Assembly: GCF_000208745.1 (NCBI RefSeq) | Contig: NC_030859.1 | Location: 15,967,426-16,031,425, forward strand | DNA length: 64,000 nucleotides | Source: Theobroma cacao | Lineage: Eukaryota; Streptophyta; Magnoliopsida; Malvales; Malvaceae | Direction of reading: 5' to 3' | Shown: one piece after another, positions 46,146-60,500 of the stretch | Position numbering within the stretch: the stretch's first letter is position 1 | Layout: each line of letters opens with the position of its first letter | Program-made: the position numbers and the translations under genes | The notes under the pieces: generated by a model | Database searches by the model: none | Told to the model about the DNA's origin: nothing | The model's input: the letters and a program-made list of their open reading frames with translations, nothing else

Positions 46146-48090
46146 AAAGCATCTCAATTATTTAGGAAAATTCTAATAATCTTTTATATTTTTGCTATGT
46201 TCAATTAAATTTTTGTTATTTTATTTTGAACCATAGAAGTCAAAATATTTTTATTGTAAATCAAATAAACTCTTATAACTAGTGATTAATTTAGTCAAAA
46301 ATAACATTTATTATTTTACATCACGTGATACTTTGACTAATGATAATTAGTTAATTATTAATCATAAAAACTTATTTAATCTAAAATAAAAGTATAAGAA
46401 TTTAATTGAACATAACAAAATAATAAAATTTTTTTAAAATTTTTTTAAATAATTTAAGAACTTATTTTAATATTATACTTAATTTAAAGTTATTAAATAT
46501 TAATAAACTAAAATATTATGTTACATTATTATTAAATTAATATTTTTTTAAAAAATAAAATTACTATCAATTTAAATTTAAGAAGTTTTAAGTTCAAGTC
46601 TTTTTGGGATCTAATCGTTTTAAGTTTGGGTTAATTTGAATTTGGATAAATTTGGGTTTAACTTGTTGACCTTTATTTATCGGATCAAATTTAATCAAGT
46701 TCAATTTCAAATAAAATCAAATAACTTTTTCAAATTTCAAATTACCTTTGCGAGGTTTAATTCCTCGAGATGCATATAACAAAAATTAAATAAATAAATA
46801 TATAAATAAATTCCTGTTTTAAAGGTATTGAAGTTTCCAAATGAATTCCAACATAGAATAAAATTCAACAATTATGGTCCACCTTGACGCCATTTGCTTT
46901 GAATTTTGGAAATTTGACCTCATTCCTATATACATGGTATTGGAATCATCTAAAGAAAAAAGGCCATCCTTCATTCCGCGATTGAAGACTTTAAGCCTCA
47001 AATTCATTAATTACTACATTTCTTTTACAGTTGTAATAAAAATTCCCACAACCAATCTAATCTTTATCCCCAAAAAGGGGAAACCACCTAAAAGGTCAAA
47101 GCAAAGAGATTGGTTGTATAATTTTTATTTTTATTTTTTTTTATTTTGAGTTATATTGTTTAAGTAAGAGATTATGTACTAATTAATGAATTAAATGTTC
47201 GAGTGTAATTACATAATTTTTTTTATTGCAGCTATTATTCAAAAATATATAAAATTTTTAATATACTTAAAACATTTTCTTAACTTGCTTTATGATAAAA
47301 AAATATGAAAAATAAAATCAAAAAGAAAAATTTTAATTTAACAATTATTTTACGGATTATCTCTAAATACTATTCATATTGACTATATTATTAATTTTTT
47401 GGAAGTGAGTTTATTCATTTCATTGCCATAAACAAAAGCAGAGTCTCCTTCTTATTCCATCGTCAATAACAAAAGTTTTTAACTTAATAAAAGGTTATGG
47501 GAATAGAGTATGAGATAGAGATAATAAATCTAAGTTAAAATTTTAAAAATTTAAGTTTTAATACAAATTATTTAATTAGAATTATAATACAATATTATTA
47601 GACTATAATATTTTTGAAAGGCAAAGAAAATAAAGACTACAATAACTAGATAGAATTATATTTCAATCCTGTTAGTTTGTTAGAATATAATTATAAATAG
47701 GATTAGACCTTTGAATACTGTTGGTTAGAGACTTAGAGTTATATCTAGTAAGATGTTCATTGATAAAACCATTTTTTTCCTTGTCCATGTAGAAAGATTC
47801 CAATTTTATAAACCTTTATTTAAATTCTAATTTTAATTAAGGCTTAGAGTTAAATATAAACTCAGATGCCAAAATCAACATCATTAATCATTGAATGACA
47901 AAGATTGTAGTAATTTTTTTTAAAAAAATAAATTTAACAAAGTAGTAAAACTCTTTCCATTGTAGCATTAATTAATTAATTAATTAATTAATTAATATGC
48001 TTATTCTAAGCAGCAGATAATGCTAACCTACTAAATCCAAAAAAAGAAAGGAAGAAAAAGAGCAGCAAGAACAAGCAAAAGAAACATCAA
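46146..48090. other. AT-rich intergenic region
   Basis: No gene is supported on either strand. Short open frames around 46819-47149 show no family features. There is an (AATT)n tract at about 47967-47998. Near 46570-46760 are TTTAAGTTCAAGTC-type words seen in dispersed repeats, also at the right edge of the window. Confidence 0.55.
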
Positions 48091-49112
48091 CCACTCCTCT
48101 CTCTCTCTCTCTCTGTCTGCCTACTTTCCTAAGAGGGAAACCTCATTTAATAAGACACCCTTTCATTAATAATAATAATAATAATGGCATTCAGATAGCA
48201 GTACCACTTTTTTGGGAAGTCCACACCTTCTAGAGAAACAGAGACAAAAAATAAATACAAATCAATGAATTGTTGTAATTTTCTCAATCACTGTCCAAGA
48301 ACCTTCTTCTGTCTTTAATGTCAAAGGGGCAGCCAAACTAGAAGACATTTCCTTTTCCTTGTCAAACAAAATTGGGTTTGGTTTGTCAAATGTAATGAAA
48401 CGAAAGGGATTTGATCGTTCCTTGTTGCCACCCCATCAAGACTTCCTCAATCTTTTCTTTCTTGTGAAGGCCGCCCTCGTCTCTTAAAATGCCTTTGACT
48501 TTGGACATTTCCCTCTCTCAAACACGCCATTGCAACAACAGAAAAGAGAACCCCCCAATCGCCATAATTCCCACATCTTCCTTTCCTTGTACAGATACTC
48601 CATTATCCCTTTCGATGGCTTCTTCTTGACGCTACTTACTTAAATTATATACCAACAAAGATTAACAAAAAGGTTCTTTCCTTCCTTCTTTCTTTCTTTG
48701 TATTTGTACTTGTACAATATTTATATGTATACATATATTTTGTATGTGTAAATTATTGTGGGGTATGCCCCTGGCTTTACTCTGCTGATTGGAAATCTGG
48801 GTTGTCTTTTTTTTTTTTTTGTTTCGTAATATCCGTTGCTGAAGTTTGGTTGAAATCATAGTCTGGGTACTTCATGAATTTTGTTGATTTATTGACTTTG
48901 AGCTGTTAGAGAGGTCTTTGATCCAGAGAACATAGCCACAAAAATGGTTTCTAGATTTTGTTACTGTATTTTATATTCCTCTGATCTAAGATAAGAGAGT
49001 TGACGGGGAAGATCATAGCCTCAAAAGTGTTTTTGTAGATTTTGTTACTGTATTTTATATTCCTCTGATCTAAGATTAGAGAGTTGAAGGGGATCCTGGA
49101 TTTGTTTTTGGG
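48091..49112 (+). promoter_or_regulatory. ALA1: ALA1 promoter and 5' leader region
   Basis: Less AT-rich than its surroundings. It contains a (CT)n tract (about 48098-48114), which is common near plant transcription starts, an (ATA)n tract (about 48167-48184), and pyrimidine-rich stretches up to 48720. It holds an 83-bp direct duplication just before the start codon. A 5' UTR intron is possible but cannot be fixed from sequence alone. Confidence 0.5.
48927..49093 (+). repeat. 83-bp tandem duplication in the ALA1 leader
   Basis: The block AGAACATAGCCACAAAA.. starts at 48927 and recurs as AGATCATAGCCTCAAAA.. at 49010. Both contain GATTTTGTTACTGTATTTTA, then TTCCTCTGATCTAAGAT and AGAGAGTTGA. 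The last copy ends 19 bases before the ATG at 49113, so it probably lies in the mRNA leader. Confidence 0.88.
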
Positions 49113-52100
49113 ATGGATTCAAAAACCCCAGTTGAGAATTTGTATAGTATTGAACCCGCCTTAAGTTCCTCCTCAAGGAGGAGCAATTTTTCTATTCAGT
49201 CCAAGGCTTCAGGTGGCAATTCGATTAGGGAAGTGACTTTTAGTGATTTGGGATCAAAGCCTGTGAGATATGGATCCCATGGTGCTGATTCAGAGACGAA
49301 TGCCCTGTCACAGAAAGAGATCAATGATGAAGATGCTAGGTTGGTACATATAAATGATCCTGTCAAGACAAATGAGAGGTTTGAGTTTGCTGGGAATTCC
49401 ATTCGGACAGCAAAGTACTCAATCCTAACATTTGTGCCTAGGAACTTGTTTGAGCAGTTTCATAGAGTTGCCTATATATACTTCCTTGTGATTGCTGTGC
49501 TCAATCAGCTGCCTCAGCTTGCGGTATTTGGCCGTGGAGCTTCCATTTTGCCATTGGCAATTGTCCTTCTGGTTACAGCAGTTAAGGATGCATATGAGGA
49601 CTACAGGCGGCATAGGTCGGATAGGATTGAGAATAATAGGCTAGCATCAGTTCTGGTAAATTATCAATTTCAACAAAAGAAATGGAAGAACATTCAGGTT
49701 GGTGAGATAATCAAGCTTCATGCAAATGAAACTATTCCTTGTGATATCGTGCTGCTCTCCACTAGTGATCCAACTGGGGTTGCATACGTGCAGACTATTA
49801 ATTTGGATGGAGAGTCCAATTTGAAGACACGATATGCAAAACAGGAGACCCTTACGAAGATTCCTGAAGAGGGGAAGATTACTGGGTTGATTAAGTGTGA
49901 GAAACCCAACAGGAACATATATGGGTTTCAGGCCAACATGGAAATTGATGGGAAACGGCTGTCTCTTGGTCCCTCCAATATTATTCTTCGTGGCTGTGAG
50001 CTCAAAAATACTGCTTGGGCAGTTGGGGTTGCTGTCTATGCTGGCCGTGAGACCAAAGTGATGCTTAACAGCTCAGGGGCCCCATCTAAGAGGAGCCGGC
50101 TTGAGACCCATATGAACTTAGAGATAATCATCCTCTCTCTGTTTCTTATTGCTCTATGTACAGTTGTGTCTGTCTGTGCTGCTGTTTGGCTGAGGCGCCA
50201 CCGGGACGAGTTGGATTTCTTGCCCTTTTACAGAAGAAAAGACTTTTCTGATGGGGAAGAAGATGACTATAATTATTATGGATGGGGAATGGAAATATTT
50301 TTCACATTCCTCATGTCAGTAATTGTGTTCCAGATCATGATTCCCATTTCATTGTATATTTCCATGGAGCTAGTCCGGGTTGGTCAGGCTTACTTCATGA
50401 TTAGAGATACCCAGATGTATGATGAGTCTTCAAATTCACGATTTCAGTGTAGGGCTTTGAATATAAATGAGGACCTAGGACAAATAAAATACGTTTTCTC
50501 TGACAAAACCGGTACACTTACTGAGAACAAGATGGAATTTCAATGTGCAAGCATTTGGGGGGTAGATTACAATGGTGGAAAGGCCTCTTCAGTAGATGGT
50601 TACTATGTCCAAGGTAAACAACTAATATATCTTTACTACTTCTGTGTGAGAAAGGAATTTTTTTTTTTGAGGTTTCTTTAGCATAATTCTGACTTAACTT
50701 ATTTTTTCTAAATCAGTGGATGGTAAGGTTTTGAGGCCTAAGATGAAGGTAAAGACTGACCCAGAGCTTCTACAATTTGCGAGGAGTGGAAAAGAGACAA
50801 AAGAAGGCAGTCATGTCTATGATTTCTTCCTTGCTCTGGCAGCTTGCAATACAATTGTGCCTCTAATCATAGATACGTCTGATCCTACTGTGAAGTTGAT
50901 AGATTACCAAGGAGAGTCTCCAGATGAACAGGCATTGGTTTATGCTGCTGCAGCATATGGATTTATGCTGATAGAACGAACTTCTGGCCATATTGTTATT
51001 GACATTCAAGGAGAAAGGCAAAGGTAATCTGAAGTGCTGACTTTTATCTACTTGAATTAATTTCCACAGTTTCTGTGATATATAGTTATATTATGATGAC
51101 CTCCACTAGCACCAGTATAGTTACTAAATATGAGTTTTTTGCTATCAATGTTGCCTTATTTTAGTATCAATTTAAGATTTAAGAATTGATATTGAAACTT
51201 CTTGTGGTTTGGGGGAAGAAAGAAAAAAAAAAGTTGGGGGGGTGGGGTGGGGTTGTGGGGGAAGGAGATGAAATTGCAATTTGCATGTTTGCTTGATTGC
51301 GCCAAGATAGCCTTCTGTTGTCTCTCAACGATGACAAAACTGCAAGATTTGGAATTCTTTTGCCTGATTCAAGCAGTCAAGGTTGATGCAAGGCAGTTTG
51401 TCAGATCACTGGAGAGCTAGAATCTGGGAGCCGATGGAATTAAATTCTCTGTGAGAAGCATGGTAGTTATAGATGCAGTTGTGCATACAGTTTTAAAGTT
51501 TCTATACATAATATGTTTTTTCCGCCATTTTTTGGTCTTTGTTATAGAGAACAAATATATGATCGAACTCATTCATAACAGTAAACACACTCATTAAAAA
51601 GAAAGAGGCATGTCACAGCATTTTGTACTTTTAAGGCCACATTGGCGTTTGAGATGCTTCAAAAAAAAAATGTGCTGGTGTTGTACTTCTGGACTTGAAT
51701 TATATTAATTTTTCAATGTTGAATAAAAATGTTTTGGGCCATGCAGGTTCAATGTTTTGGGTTTGCACGAGTTTGATAGTGATCGGAAGAGGATGTCTGT
51801 TATATTGGGGTTCCCTGACAAATCTGTAAAACTGTTTGTAAAAGGTGCTGACACATCCATGTTTAGTGTCATAGAACGATCCTTGAATGTAAATATAATA
51901 CGCACAACCGAAGCCCATCTTCACTCTTACTCCTCATCGGGTTTGAGAACACTTGTTGTTGGGATGAGAGAACTGAGTACGTCAGAATTTGAGGAATGGC
52001 ACTCTGCATTTGAGACAGCAAGTACTGCTCTGATGGGTAGAGCCTCTTTGCTTCGGAAGGTTGCTAGCAATATAGAAAACAATCTCTGTGTACTGGGTGC

Positions 52101-54651
52101 CTCTGGTATTGAAGATAAACTGCAAAAAGGAGTGCCAGAAGCCATCGAGTCTCTTAGAACAGCTGGGATCAAAGTATGGGTGTTGACTGGGGACAAGCAA
52201 GAAACTGCCATATCAATTGGGTACTCCTCAAAGCTCTTGACAAGTAAAATGACGCAATTTATAATTAACAGCAACTCTAAGGAGTCATGCAGAAAGAGTT
52301 TAGAAGATGCCATCATCATGTCTAAGAAACTCATGACTATATCAGACACTGCAAATAATGCTGGGGGAACTTCGGGAGCTGGTTTAACTCCAGTAGCCTT
52401 GATTATTGATGGTACCAGCCTTGTATATATTCTTGACAGTGAACTTGAAGAAACGGTAAGGAGTTAGAGACTTGCCTTGGTTTTTTTGTTTTCTGTTTCT
52501 GATATCCTGCATGCTGGTGTGACTTATTTTTCATGTTTGGTTGCAGCTCTTCCAATTAGCCTGTAATTGTTCTGTGGTTTTGTGTTGTCGGGTGGCCCCG
52601 TTACAAAAAGCCGGAATTGTTGCCCTTGTAAAGAACAGGACTTCAGACATGACACTTGCCATTGGGGATGGTGATCATCATAATCTTGATTTTCTAATCA
52701 TCGTCTTATGCAAAAAAGAAAAATTAATATTGTCAACTTTTATCTGCCTTTTATTTTGGTGGTTTGGGCTGATTTAAGAAATTCTTCTGGAAACTTGACA
52801 GGTGCTAATGATGTTTCAATGATCCAAATGGCGGATGTGGGAGTTGGCATCAGTGGCCAAGAGGGTAGGCAGGCTGTAATGGCATCAGATTTTGCAATGG
52901 GGCAGTTTAGATTCTTAGTTTCTCTTTTATTGGTCCATGGCCATTGGAATTACCAGCGGATGGGCTACATGATATTATACAATTTTTACAGGAATGCAGT
53001 GTTTGTCCTTCTTTTATTTTGGTAAGTTTTAGATAGAGTGCTTGCTCAATTATATTATTTATTCTTGTACTTGTGCTAAATGCAAATATTCAACCTTCAT
53101 TGGGTAATTGTTGGTGGTTTAAGCAAGCCTTGATCGCCTGAGAGACTTTATCTTTTGGTTTTTTCTAACTGGGCATATGGGGGGGTTAAGGCTATTAAAT
53201 GTCATCATTGCATGCTTTTAAATGTATCTGATTGATCTGTTACTTGTACACTCCTCTATTACTGTTCTAGACAAGCCTATCTCCCTCAAAAAATAAAAAT
53301 AAAAAAGTACTATTTTTCCTTTGCTCAATTAGGATAAAGATATTGAATTTTGATCCCAGCTGGTTCCAAATCATAATTTACACTTTATTTAGAATAGAAG
53401 TTGAATTGCTTTTTGGTCAATTGATTAAATTTCATCTGCATGCTTTGTGCAGGTATGTGCTCTTTACTTGTTTCACATTGACTACTGCAATCACTGAGTG
53501 GAGCAGTGTGTTGTATTCTGTAATCTACACATCAGTGCCTACGATTGTTGTTGGTATTCTTGACAAGGACTTAAGTAGAAGGACTCTTTTAAAGGATCCT
53601 CAGCTGTATGGGGCTGGGCACAGACAAGAGTGCTACAACAAAAGACTCTTTTGGATAACAATGATTGATACTTTCTGGCAAAGTGCAGTTGTCTTTTTTA
53701 TTCCTCTTCTCGCTTACTGGGGCAGCACCATTGATGGATCAAGTATAGGAGATCTTTGGACAATTGCAGTTGTTATATTGGTTAATTTGCACTTGGCCAT
53801 GGATGTCATCCGGTGGAATTGGATAACTCATGCAGCCATTTGGGGATCTATAATTGCAACATGCATCTGCGTCATCATTATCGATGCTTTACCATCATTA
53901 GTTGGTTACTGGTAAGCCCCTTTATCATCTGATTTGATATCTGTAGTTTTATTTTCTTTAATTTAGCTTATTACTTTCTTTTGAATGATGAAGCATGTTG
54001 GGATAATTTTTGTCATACTTTCCCCATAACATACCTTAAAAGATTAGGTTTTTTCCTTGCCTGCTAACAGAGCAAAAGTATGTAATACAAATATATATTA
54101 ATACATGCATACATATAGATATGCTTGTGCCTGTGTGTGTATGTGATATGAACATGCATATGAATACATGTACACATCCAAGTTTTCAGAGTTTCTGTGT
54201 GCTTAGCAGCAGCCCCGTGGTTAGGAAATCTCAATTATGACTTGTTGCCCTAAGGAAAATGACAATTGTTATTGATGGTAAAAAATGTCCTTAGTCGATT
54301 CTAAACTGCTATTGAGTTACCATAGATCAGTACTCCAGTTATGCATTTAGAGTAAATGATTTATTGAATTTTTAGAATTTTAATTCTCAATGTATATTGT
54401 CTGACAATTGGCAAATGATATGAATTGACAGGGCCATCTTTAAAATTGCAAGGACGGGATTGTTTTGGTTGTGTTTGCTTGCCATCATTGTAGTTGCACT
54501 AGTTCCGCGTTTTGTTGTGAAAGTGCTCTATCAATTGTACACACCTTGCGATGTTCAGATTGCAAGGGAAGCTGAAAAGTTTCAGAGTCAGAGGGCGACT
54601 GGAGCTTTAGAAGTAGAAATGAATCCAATCTTGGACCCTCCAAGGAGATGA
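49113..54651 (+). CDS. ALA1: Phospholipid-transporting P4-ATPase (flippase), ALA1 type, 7 exons, 1179 aa
   Basis: This P4-type ATPase moves phospholipids from the outer to the inner leaflet of a membrane using ATP; family members work with CDC50/ALIS-type beta subunits. It closely resembles Arabidopsis ALA1 (At5g04930). Exons: 49113-50613, 50717-51023, 51747-52455, 52547-52670, 52802-53021, 53453-53911, 54432-54651. All introns are GT-AG and the frame is continuous. Motifs: DGES of the actuator domain (residues 232-235), PISL in transmembrane segment 4 (411-414), the phosphorylation motif DKTGTLT with D464, KGAD in the nucleotide-binding domain, LTGDKQETA, and the hinge motif GDGAND (879-884). 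Membrane segments follow at the C-terminus. All key residues are present, so it looks active. Intron 4 (131 bases) splits GDG from AND. Confidence 0.96.
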
Positions 54652-55436
54652 AAGGTGATTTTGTTCCTTCACCCCTATTTCTTTTTGTAAAGTATCATGT
54701 TTCTTCAGGCTTCTGCAGAGTATTATTGTTCATTGCCGGATTTTCATTGTTTGCTATCCAAAGGATAGAGGTGTTATTCCTTAGGTTTGTAGTTTACGCA
54801 GTTGTAGCTAATAAAATTATTTCATGTAAACTAGCTTTGTTTACAGCACAGAGAATCATACAAAGAAACATACACGAAATTTTCAATGAATAGAGTTTTT
54901 TCTTATACACATTCTTGATTGTATTCCGACTAGAAATTATGAGGCTATTTAAATCTGTTTTAATTCTGTAACCTTGTGATCAATGATGTTAGTACCACAT
55001 TGGGCAATGACCTCGTTAAAGCCTTCAACCGTATGAAGTTGCATTCATTGGGGGACAACAGAGATCCTGATGAGCTGTCATTCTTCTAAATATGATTGAG
55101 TTGGAGGAGCATGAGATGATCTTGCTGTCTATAATCTTTAAACGCCAACCTTGTGGCAATTACCAAAATAGAGAACAAGATCTACATCTTTGATCTTGTC
55201 AAACAAGTAACAGCAACATGTTGACCAAGATCCTGCAGTTGGCCTGCAAGTTCAAACCAAAACATGAGAGGATCAAAGGGGACAAATATGCATGTCACAC
55301 ATTTTGGGAATACTTCTTGGACTTTTCCAAGGTCTTGCGTTATTTTTCTTTTAAAGAAAGAAGCCAGCAGGCTTTAGCAGGTTTGGGTACTATGGTGAGT
55401 TTCTAGAGGTAAATTTATGGGAGTGAGGTAGTGTGA
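54652..55436. other. ALA1 3' region and intergenic DNA
   Basis: After the TGA stop the sequence to about 54900 is compatible with a 3' UTR. The stretch 54980-55400 is less AT-rich and has an open frame (55218-55406), but it has no recognisable family features and no splice-supported extension. It may be a decayed gene piece; I do not assign it. Confidence 0.4.
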
Positions 55437-56105
55437 TGCATGATATCATTTGTTTACACGCGACACGACAACACGATACGAATATGACAAATTTAAGAGA
55501 GTTTACATTTTAACTAATCGTGTTTCATGTATTAATCATGTGAAATTTATTTATCACATTTAAAATCTTTCAAGACACGATTAATTAATCGTATTATCAT
55601 ATATTTATATAATTCATGATCTATTTATTATTCATTTATTTAATTGTGTTCATATGTCATGTAAGCAAGTTTAATACACGATTGAGGTCTATTTATTGAT
55701 TTATATAAATATATATATTTTTTATAATAATTAAGATTTATTGATATTGAATTTTATTATATTTTATAAGTATTACAATATTTACAATTTTTGTTGTAAA
55801 TTAAAATAATAGAATTATATTTCAATTGTAAATATTTTAGTTTAATCGTTTAATTATGTTAATCGTATCAATCGTGTTAGTCATGCAGACAAATCATGTT
55901 GTGACATATAAAATTTAATCCAACACGTCTAACAAACATATTAACATTATCACGTCATGTTACACATTTCTTAAATATATCCGTGTACGTATTCATGATT
56001 TTGATACAATTAATTAATCATGTCGTGTTTGTATTTACATATATAAACGATTAGTATTTTATATTTACATGACATGGTTAAAACACGAATTATAAGATCT
56101 ATTTA
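55437..56105. repeat. Diverged ACACG-rich repeat, relative of 43458-44196
   Basis: It begins near GCATGATATCATTTG, followed by ACACGCGACACGACAACACG, and ends AACACGAATTATAAGATCT. It has the same word content (ACACGATT, TCGTGTT, GTACGT) and an AT-rich centre at about 55680-55850. It is more decayed than the copy nested in the MULE. Confidence 0.6.
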
Positions 56106-57508
56106 CTTTCCGTCGATAGTGCTCTTACCCTAAACCAACCTGTATAATTTAAACCACATTGTTTTTGTTGTCATATTTGGTTAAGCAGATCAAATTAGAA
56201 CAAGGGCATGCAGTCTATAATTCAATGTCCCTGCCATTTATGTAAAAGTGTCTAAACAAATGTATCAGCTGGAACCTTTCATGCGCATAAGTTAAGGGCA
56301 CATTTGGTTCATAGAACATTTGACTCTTGCTCGAAATATATTGTCATGATTTTCAAATATGTCTTTGTTTGGTATGATTAATGGGTTGGGATCTAAAATT
56401 TGATAATATCGAAAGTAATCTCATTCGATGTTATATTTATAAGCTATTTGTTTTTGAGTAGGAATGTGATTTTTGTTTAGTTCATTTTCAAAAATTTCAA
56501 AAATCAAAATACTAGAAAGCTATTTAAATTTAGGTTTTTGATTGTTTTTGCCCTAAATTATATATTTTTTTTGAGAGACTAAATTATATCATTTCACCAT
56601 TTCAATTTATACACTGACCCAAAAATTAAAATATTGAAAAAAAAACTTAATTTGATTGCTTTTGTTGAAAATGGCAGTTAATTTAGTCAGATTGAACTCA
56701 ATAAAAAGATTAATTAGGTTACATTTGTGAAAAATGGTAGTGAATTTTCCTGCAAAAAATCAAAATTAAATCTTGCTTTTGTTTCCCTGTTTTCTAGAGA
56801 AATCTTACAAATCTATTTAAAAAATAAAAAGAATATTATGTAGTCGTTTGCCTGTCCCTAACATTTGTTTGTAAGTTTCCTGGTGTCTATTAGCATACTA
56901 GAATAAAAGCTATTTCCTTGCAAATATGCTTTGTCTCTATCATACAATCTATATGTTTAACAGTTGAGCAAGCTTATATTAAAATGGGAATGACAACTTA
57001 CAAGAAAGTATGGGCATTTGGGGAAGAACTTGCAGTTAGTAGATCATATGATTGAAGTTAATGAAGAGGGTGTAACCAATACTATCAATGCAATGCAATG
57101 CAAGGTTAGTTCTTATTATGTCACGTGATGTTGACATTTGATTCACATAATGAAATGACCCACAATGGACATTATCAACCCCTCTCGTTGATGGCTAGAT
57201 AGGCACAGTCGGAAGAGGAAAATATCATGATTGGGCAAAAATTTAACAGTTTTTATCAAAGAAAGCATGTGATTTATACTAAAATATGAGTATTAATGCC
57301 TTTGTTATAATGATGTAAAATTATATGTTGTTCTTCAATTTGCTTTGTTATAATTTCGATATATGTAATTTCTGACTGGAAAATTATTTTCTTTGTGCCT
57401 TGAAAATATGAGAAACATGTTGGAATTTTGTGTCACATGGGTATATAAAATTGATGGGCTAAAACTTGAGTTTGACACATAAACATCAAAACAAAAGTTA
57501 AATAAAGG
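56106..57508. other. Intergenic DNA between ALA1 and the LRR pseudokinase
   Basis: AT-rich, with no gene supported. GGGCACATTTGGTTCATAG near 56297 resembles one end of a hAT-like MITE, but I found no clear partner. The part nearest 57508 probably holds the 3' UTR of the minus-strand receptor gene. Confidence 0.5.
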
Positions 57509-60500
57509 CTACATTTTCTCAAGAGATGATATATTTAGGTGATGGATGTGGTGAGAATCAAGTCTCCATGGATCCTGAAGCTGTGCTGCAAACTGCAAAG
57601 TCCAAAGAACATCTTCAACAGAAGGCCTATCACCTGCTTCATCGGAGAGGCATCTGAGGCAGATCTCCATCACTGTCTTCAATGACTCAGCTGAGCATTC
57701 CTTGACAATTGTTGGATCCACAATGCTTCTTCGAGCTGTATCATCCATCTTATTACTTACCTGTAACTGCAGCACAAGGCACACAATGACCAAGCGTCAC
57801 CTTTACTGAACTTGTTCCTAGTCCCAAGGAGTCAAGCTGAAGATACTAATGTATAGGAAGTGAAGAGGAGAAAGTAGATGTTAGGGAAACACTAGCAACT
57901 CACAATATCTTTTACAACCATGACATCATTCTGGGACATGATAGGCCTTCCTACCAGAATTTCGACTAAGATTACGCCTATGTCATAGACATCATCTTTA
58001 TCCTCATGAATTTCCCTGCATATGAAAGAACATGATTACAGGATTAAGACATAAATTAAAGTAATTGTGAAGGCAACTTCGCATTTTCCAATAGAATTAA
58101 CTATGCACCTTCCTCTAACATTTGCTTTTAGTCCAGGTAAAGAAACTCCAGCACCCCCCTGAAATGGTTTAAAATGAGCTATCGAGTCAAAGAATTGATT
58201 TGTAGCAAATGTAACCAATCAGCTTAAAGGAAAAGGTTGATCATACCATTCCCCCATTTTCAGCTAAAAGAGGGAGGTTATAACTGCTAATCTTAGCAAG
58301 AAGATTCTGATCCAACAAGACATCTGTTATCTTCAGATTATTTGAAAATACTCCAGGTAGAATCCCTGCATGGAGAAACTGAATACCCTTTGCTACCCCA
58401 ATTGCAGCTGCTATCCTTTGTGTCCATTTAAGCCTTTGTCCTGGTAACCCTTCTGCAAAACTAGAATGTTAGAGAAGGGTAGCATGAAACTGTAAACATT
58501 AACACAGATCTGTCAGTAAGTACAATATGGCAATTCAGCATGTATAACTTACAATATGGGGACAAAGATCCCCAAAATAAATGCATTTCTTATTCAGCTA
58601 CCCAGGCTGGAAAGCAATAGCAAAAGGATTTACTTAAGAAAGTTATTGGTTCTCAAGAAGACAGATCATACATAAACCTGTCTTTCTTTTAGTTTAAGTA
58701 CATTTGCCTCGTGATACATATAATTGCTATTAAGATTCAATAACAAAGAATCGTACCGGAAATGCAACCTCTCAATGTGCCATTTGGAACAAACTCAAAT
58801 ACGAGATTTATGATGCTGACACTTGAATCATCTGGGCAACACTCAAAACAGTGCCCAAGGGCACTAGCCAGGTGGCTATGTCTGAGTTTTGAGATCGTCT
58901 CAATATGGTGTGTGTATGTCTGTGAGCTATGCTTCTTTCTCATCTTTAAACTTCTAATGGCAACAAGAGTTCCATCTGCCAGCTTCCCTTTATAAACCTG
59001 ACATTCTATAGCACGTAAGTTTGATCTAGAATCATCAATTGCATCATGTGAAACTAACAGTGACACATAGCAACCAACTGAACAGATTATATTAGTAAAT
59101 GATGCAAAGGCACACATACTATGCCAAAGATTCATTGTGTGCCTTCTGCGTAACACTTAGTTAGAGAACTATAAAATCTAGATGAGGTGCATACCTGACC
59201 ATGTGAACCTTCACCGATGATGCTTGAAGGAGTGAAATTATTAGTGGCCTCCTTAAGCTCTTCCAAAGCAAAGACACGATACGCAGGATGGTTAGCTCCC
59301 AGTTTCATTGTTTCTGATATATATCCTGCAAATCAAAGATTCACTATATGTCACATGCCATATGCATAAATATTCTTTGTTCTTTTTTTTTTTTTAAACC
59401 CTTTAACAAAATCCAACTACTTTCTTAAATCTTAAGTTACTCTGCTCTGGTTTGAAACAATGGAGCCTTAGCAAATGGAAGAGAGAAAAGGAAATGAGGA
59501 TCTTACTTGCATCTGATAGAAGCTTGACTGGGTTGACGGTTGACACTTTCTCCATTATTAACCTTGTGGAAAGTGTCTTCCCGGCAACCCTGTTGTTTCT
59601 TCTCTGGATAACCAAAAAACTCAAACTACCTATTACTGCTATTCCAGCAATTCCTCCCACTATACTTGATGCAAGCACCGCCTTAGAATCATGTCTCTTA
59701 TACTTGAGCTTTCGAGGTAAAACTTTTACAGCCAATGCTTCATTGTGGCAGAAGTTAGAAGGCTGCTGCTCTTGTTCTTCATCTGATAAACAATTTCTAG
59801 CATACATAACAGCCCTGCTCTTGAAGGTTGGTTGCAGACATGCAGGCAAATCCCCAGTCAAAAGATTTGAGGATAAATTTACAAAAGCAAGTTCATCATT
59901 GCAGGACATGTTTTGGAAGAGCCTACCAGTAAGCTTATTAGCAGATACATCGATGTAATTAATTGAAGGCAATGCAAACAAAGATGGCAAAAACGGTCCA
60001 ACAAATCCGTTGAAAGAAATGTCTAGCTTTTGAAGCTCATAATAGGAGCCTAAATCAGCCGGGATGCCAAACTGAAAACTGTTGTTTCTGAGTACGAGAG
60101 TGACCACTTTGTTATGCAAAGCAGGGAAGTGAGGTCCAAAGTAATTGTTTTCTAGATCAAGAACTTGAAGGTTTGTCAATTTCTGAAGATCAGGCACTTC
60201 TCCAAACAAGTGATTATTTGCGACACTGAGAATTCGAAGATTCTCCAAGCTTGCAACGGCACTTGGCAGAGTCCCAAAGAGTGAATTATTTTTCAGACTC
60301 AAAACCGTCAAAGCATGAAAAGAACTAAGCCAACCTGGAACTTGACCAGTGAACTTGTTATGGTCAAGAAAGAGAGTCTGCAAATTCCACAAATACGAAA
60401 GTTCCACTGGAATGAAGCCAGTGAAGTAGTTTGAACTTACATTGAGTATTTCCAGAGAAGACAGCTTACCAATACCACCAGGCAGAGGCCCCCACAAGCC

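Noticed and set aside
51927..52349. 140-aa minus-strand open frame
   Set aside because: It is antisense to a highly conserved ALA1 exon, with no family features of its own.
55218..55406. 62-aa open frame downstream of ALA1
   Set aside because: No recognisable family, no splice-supported extension, and it starts in intergenic DNA.
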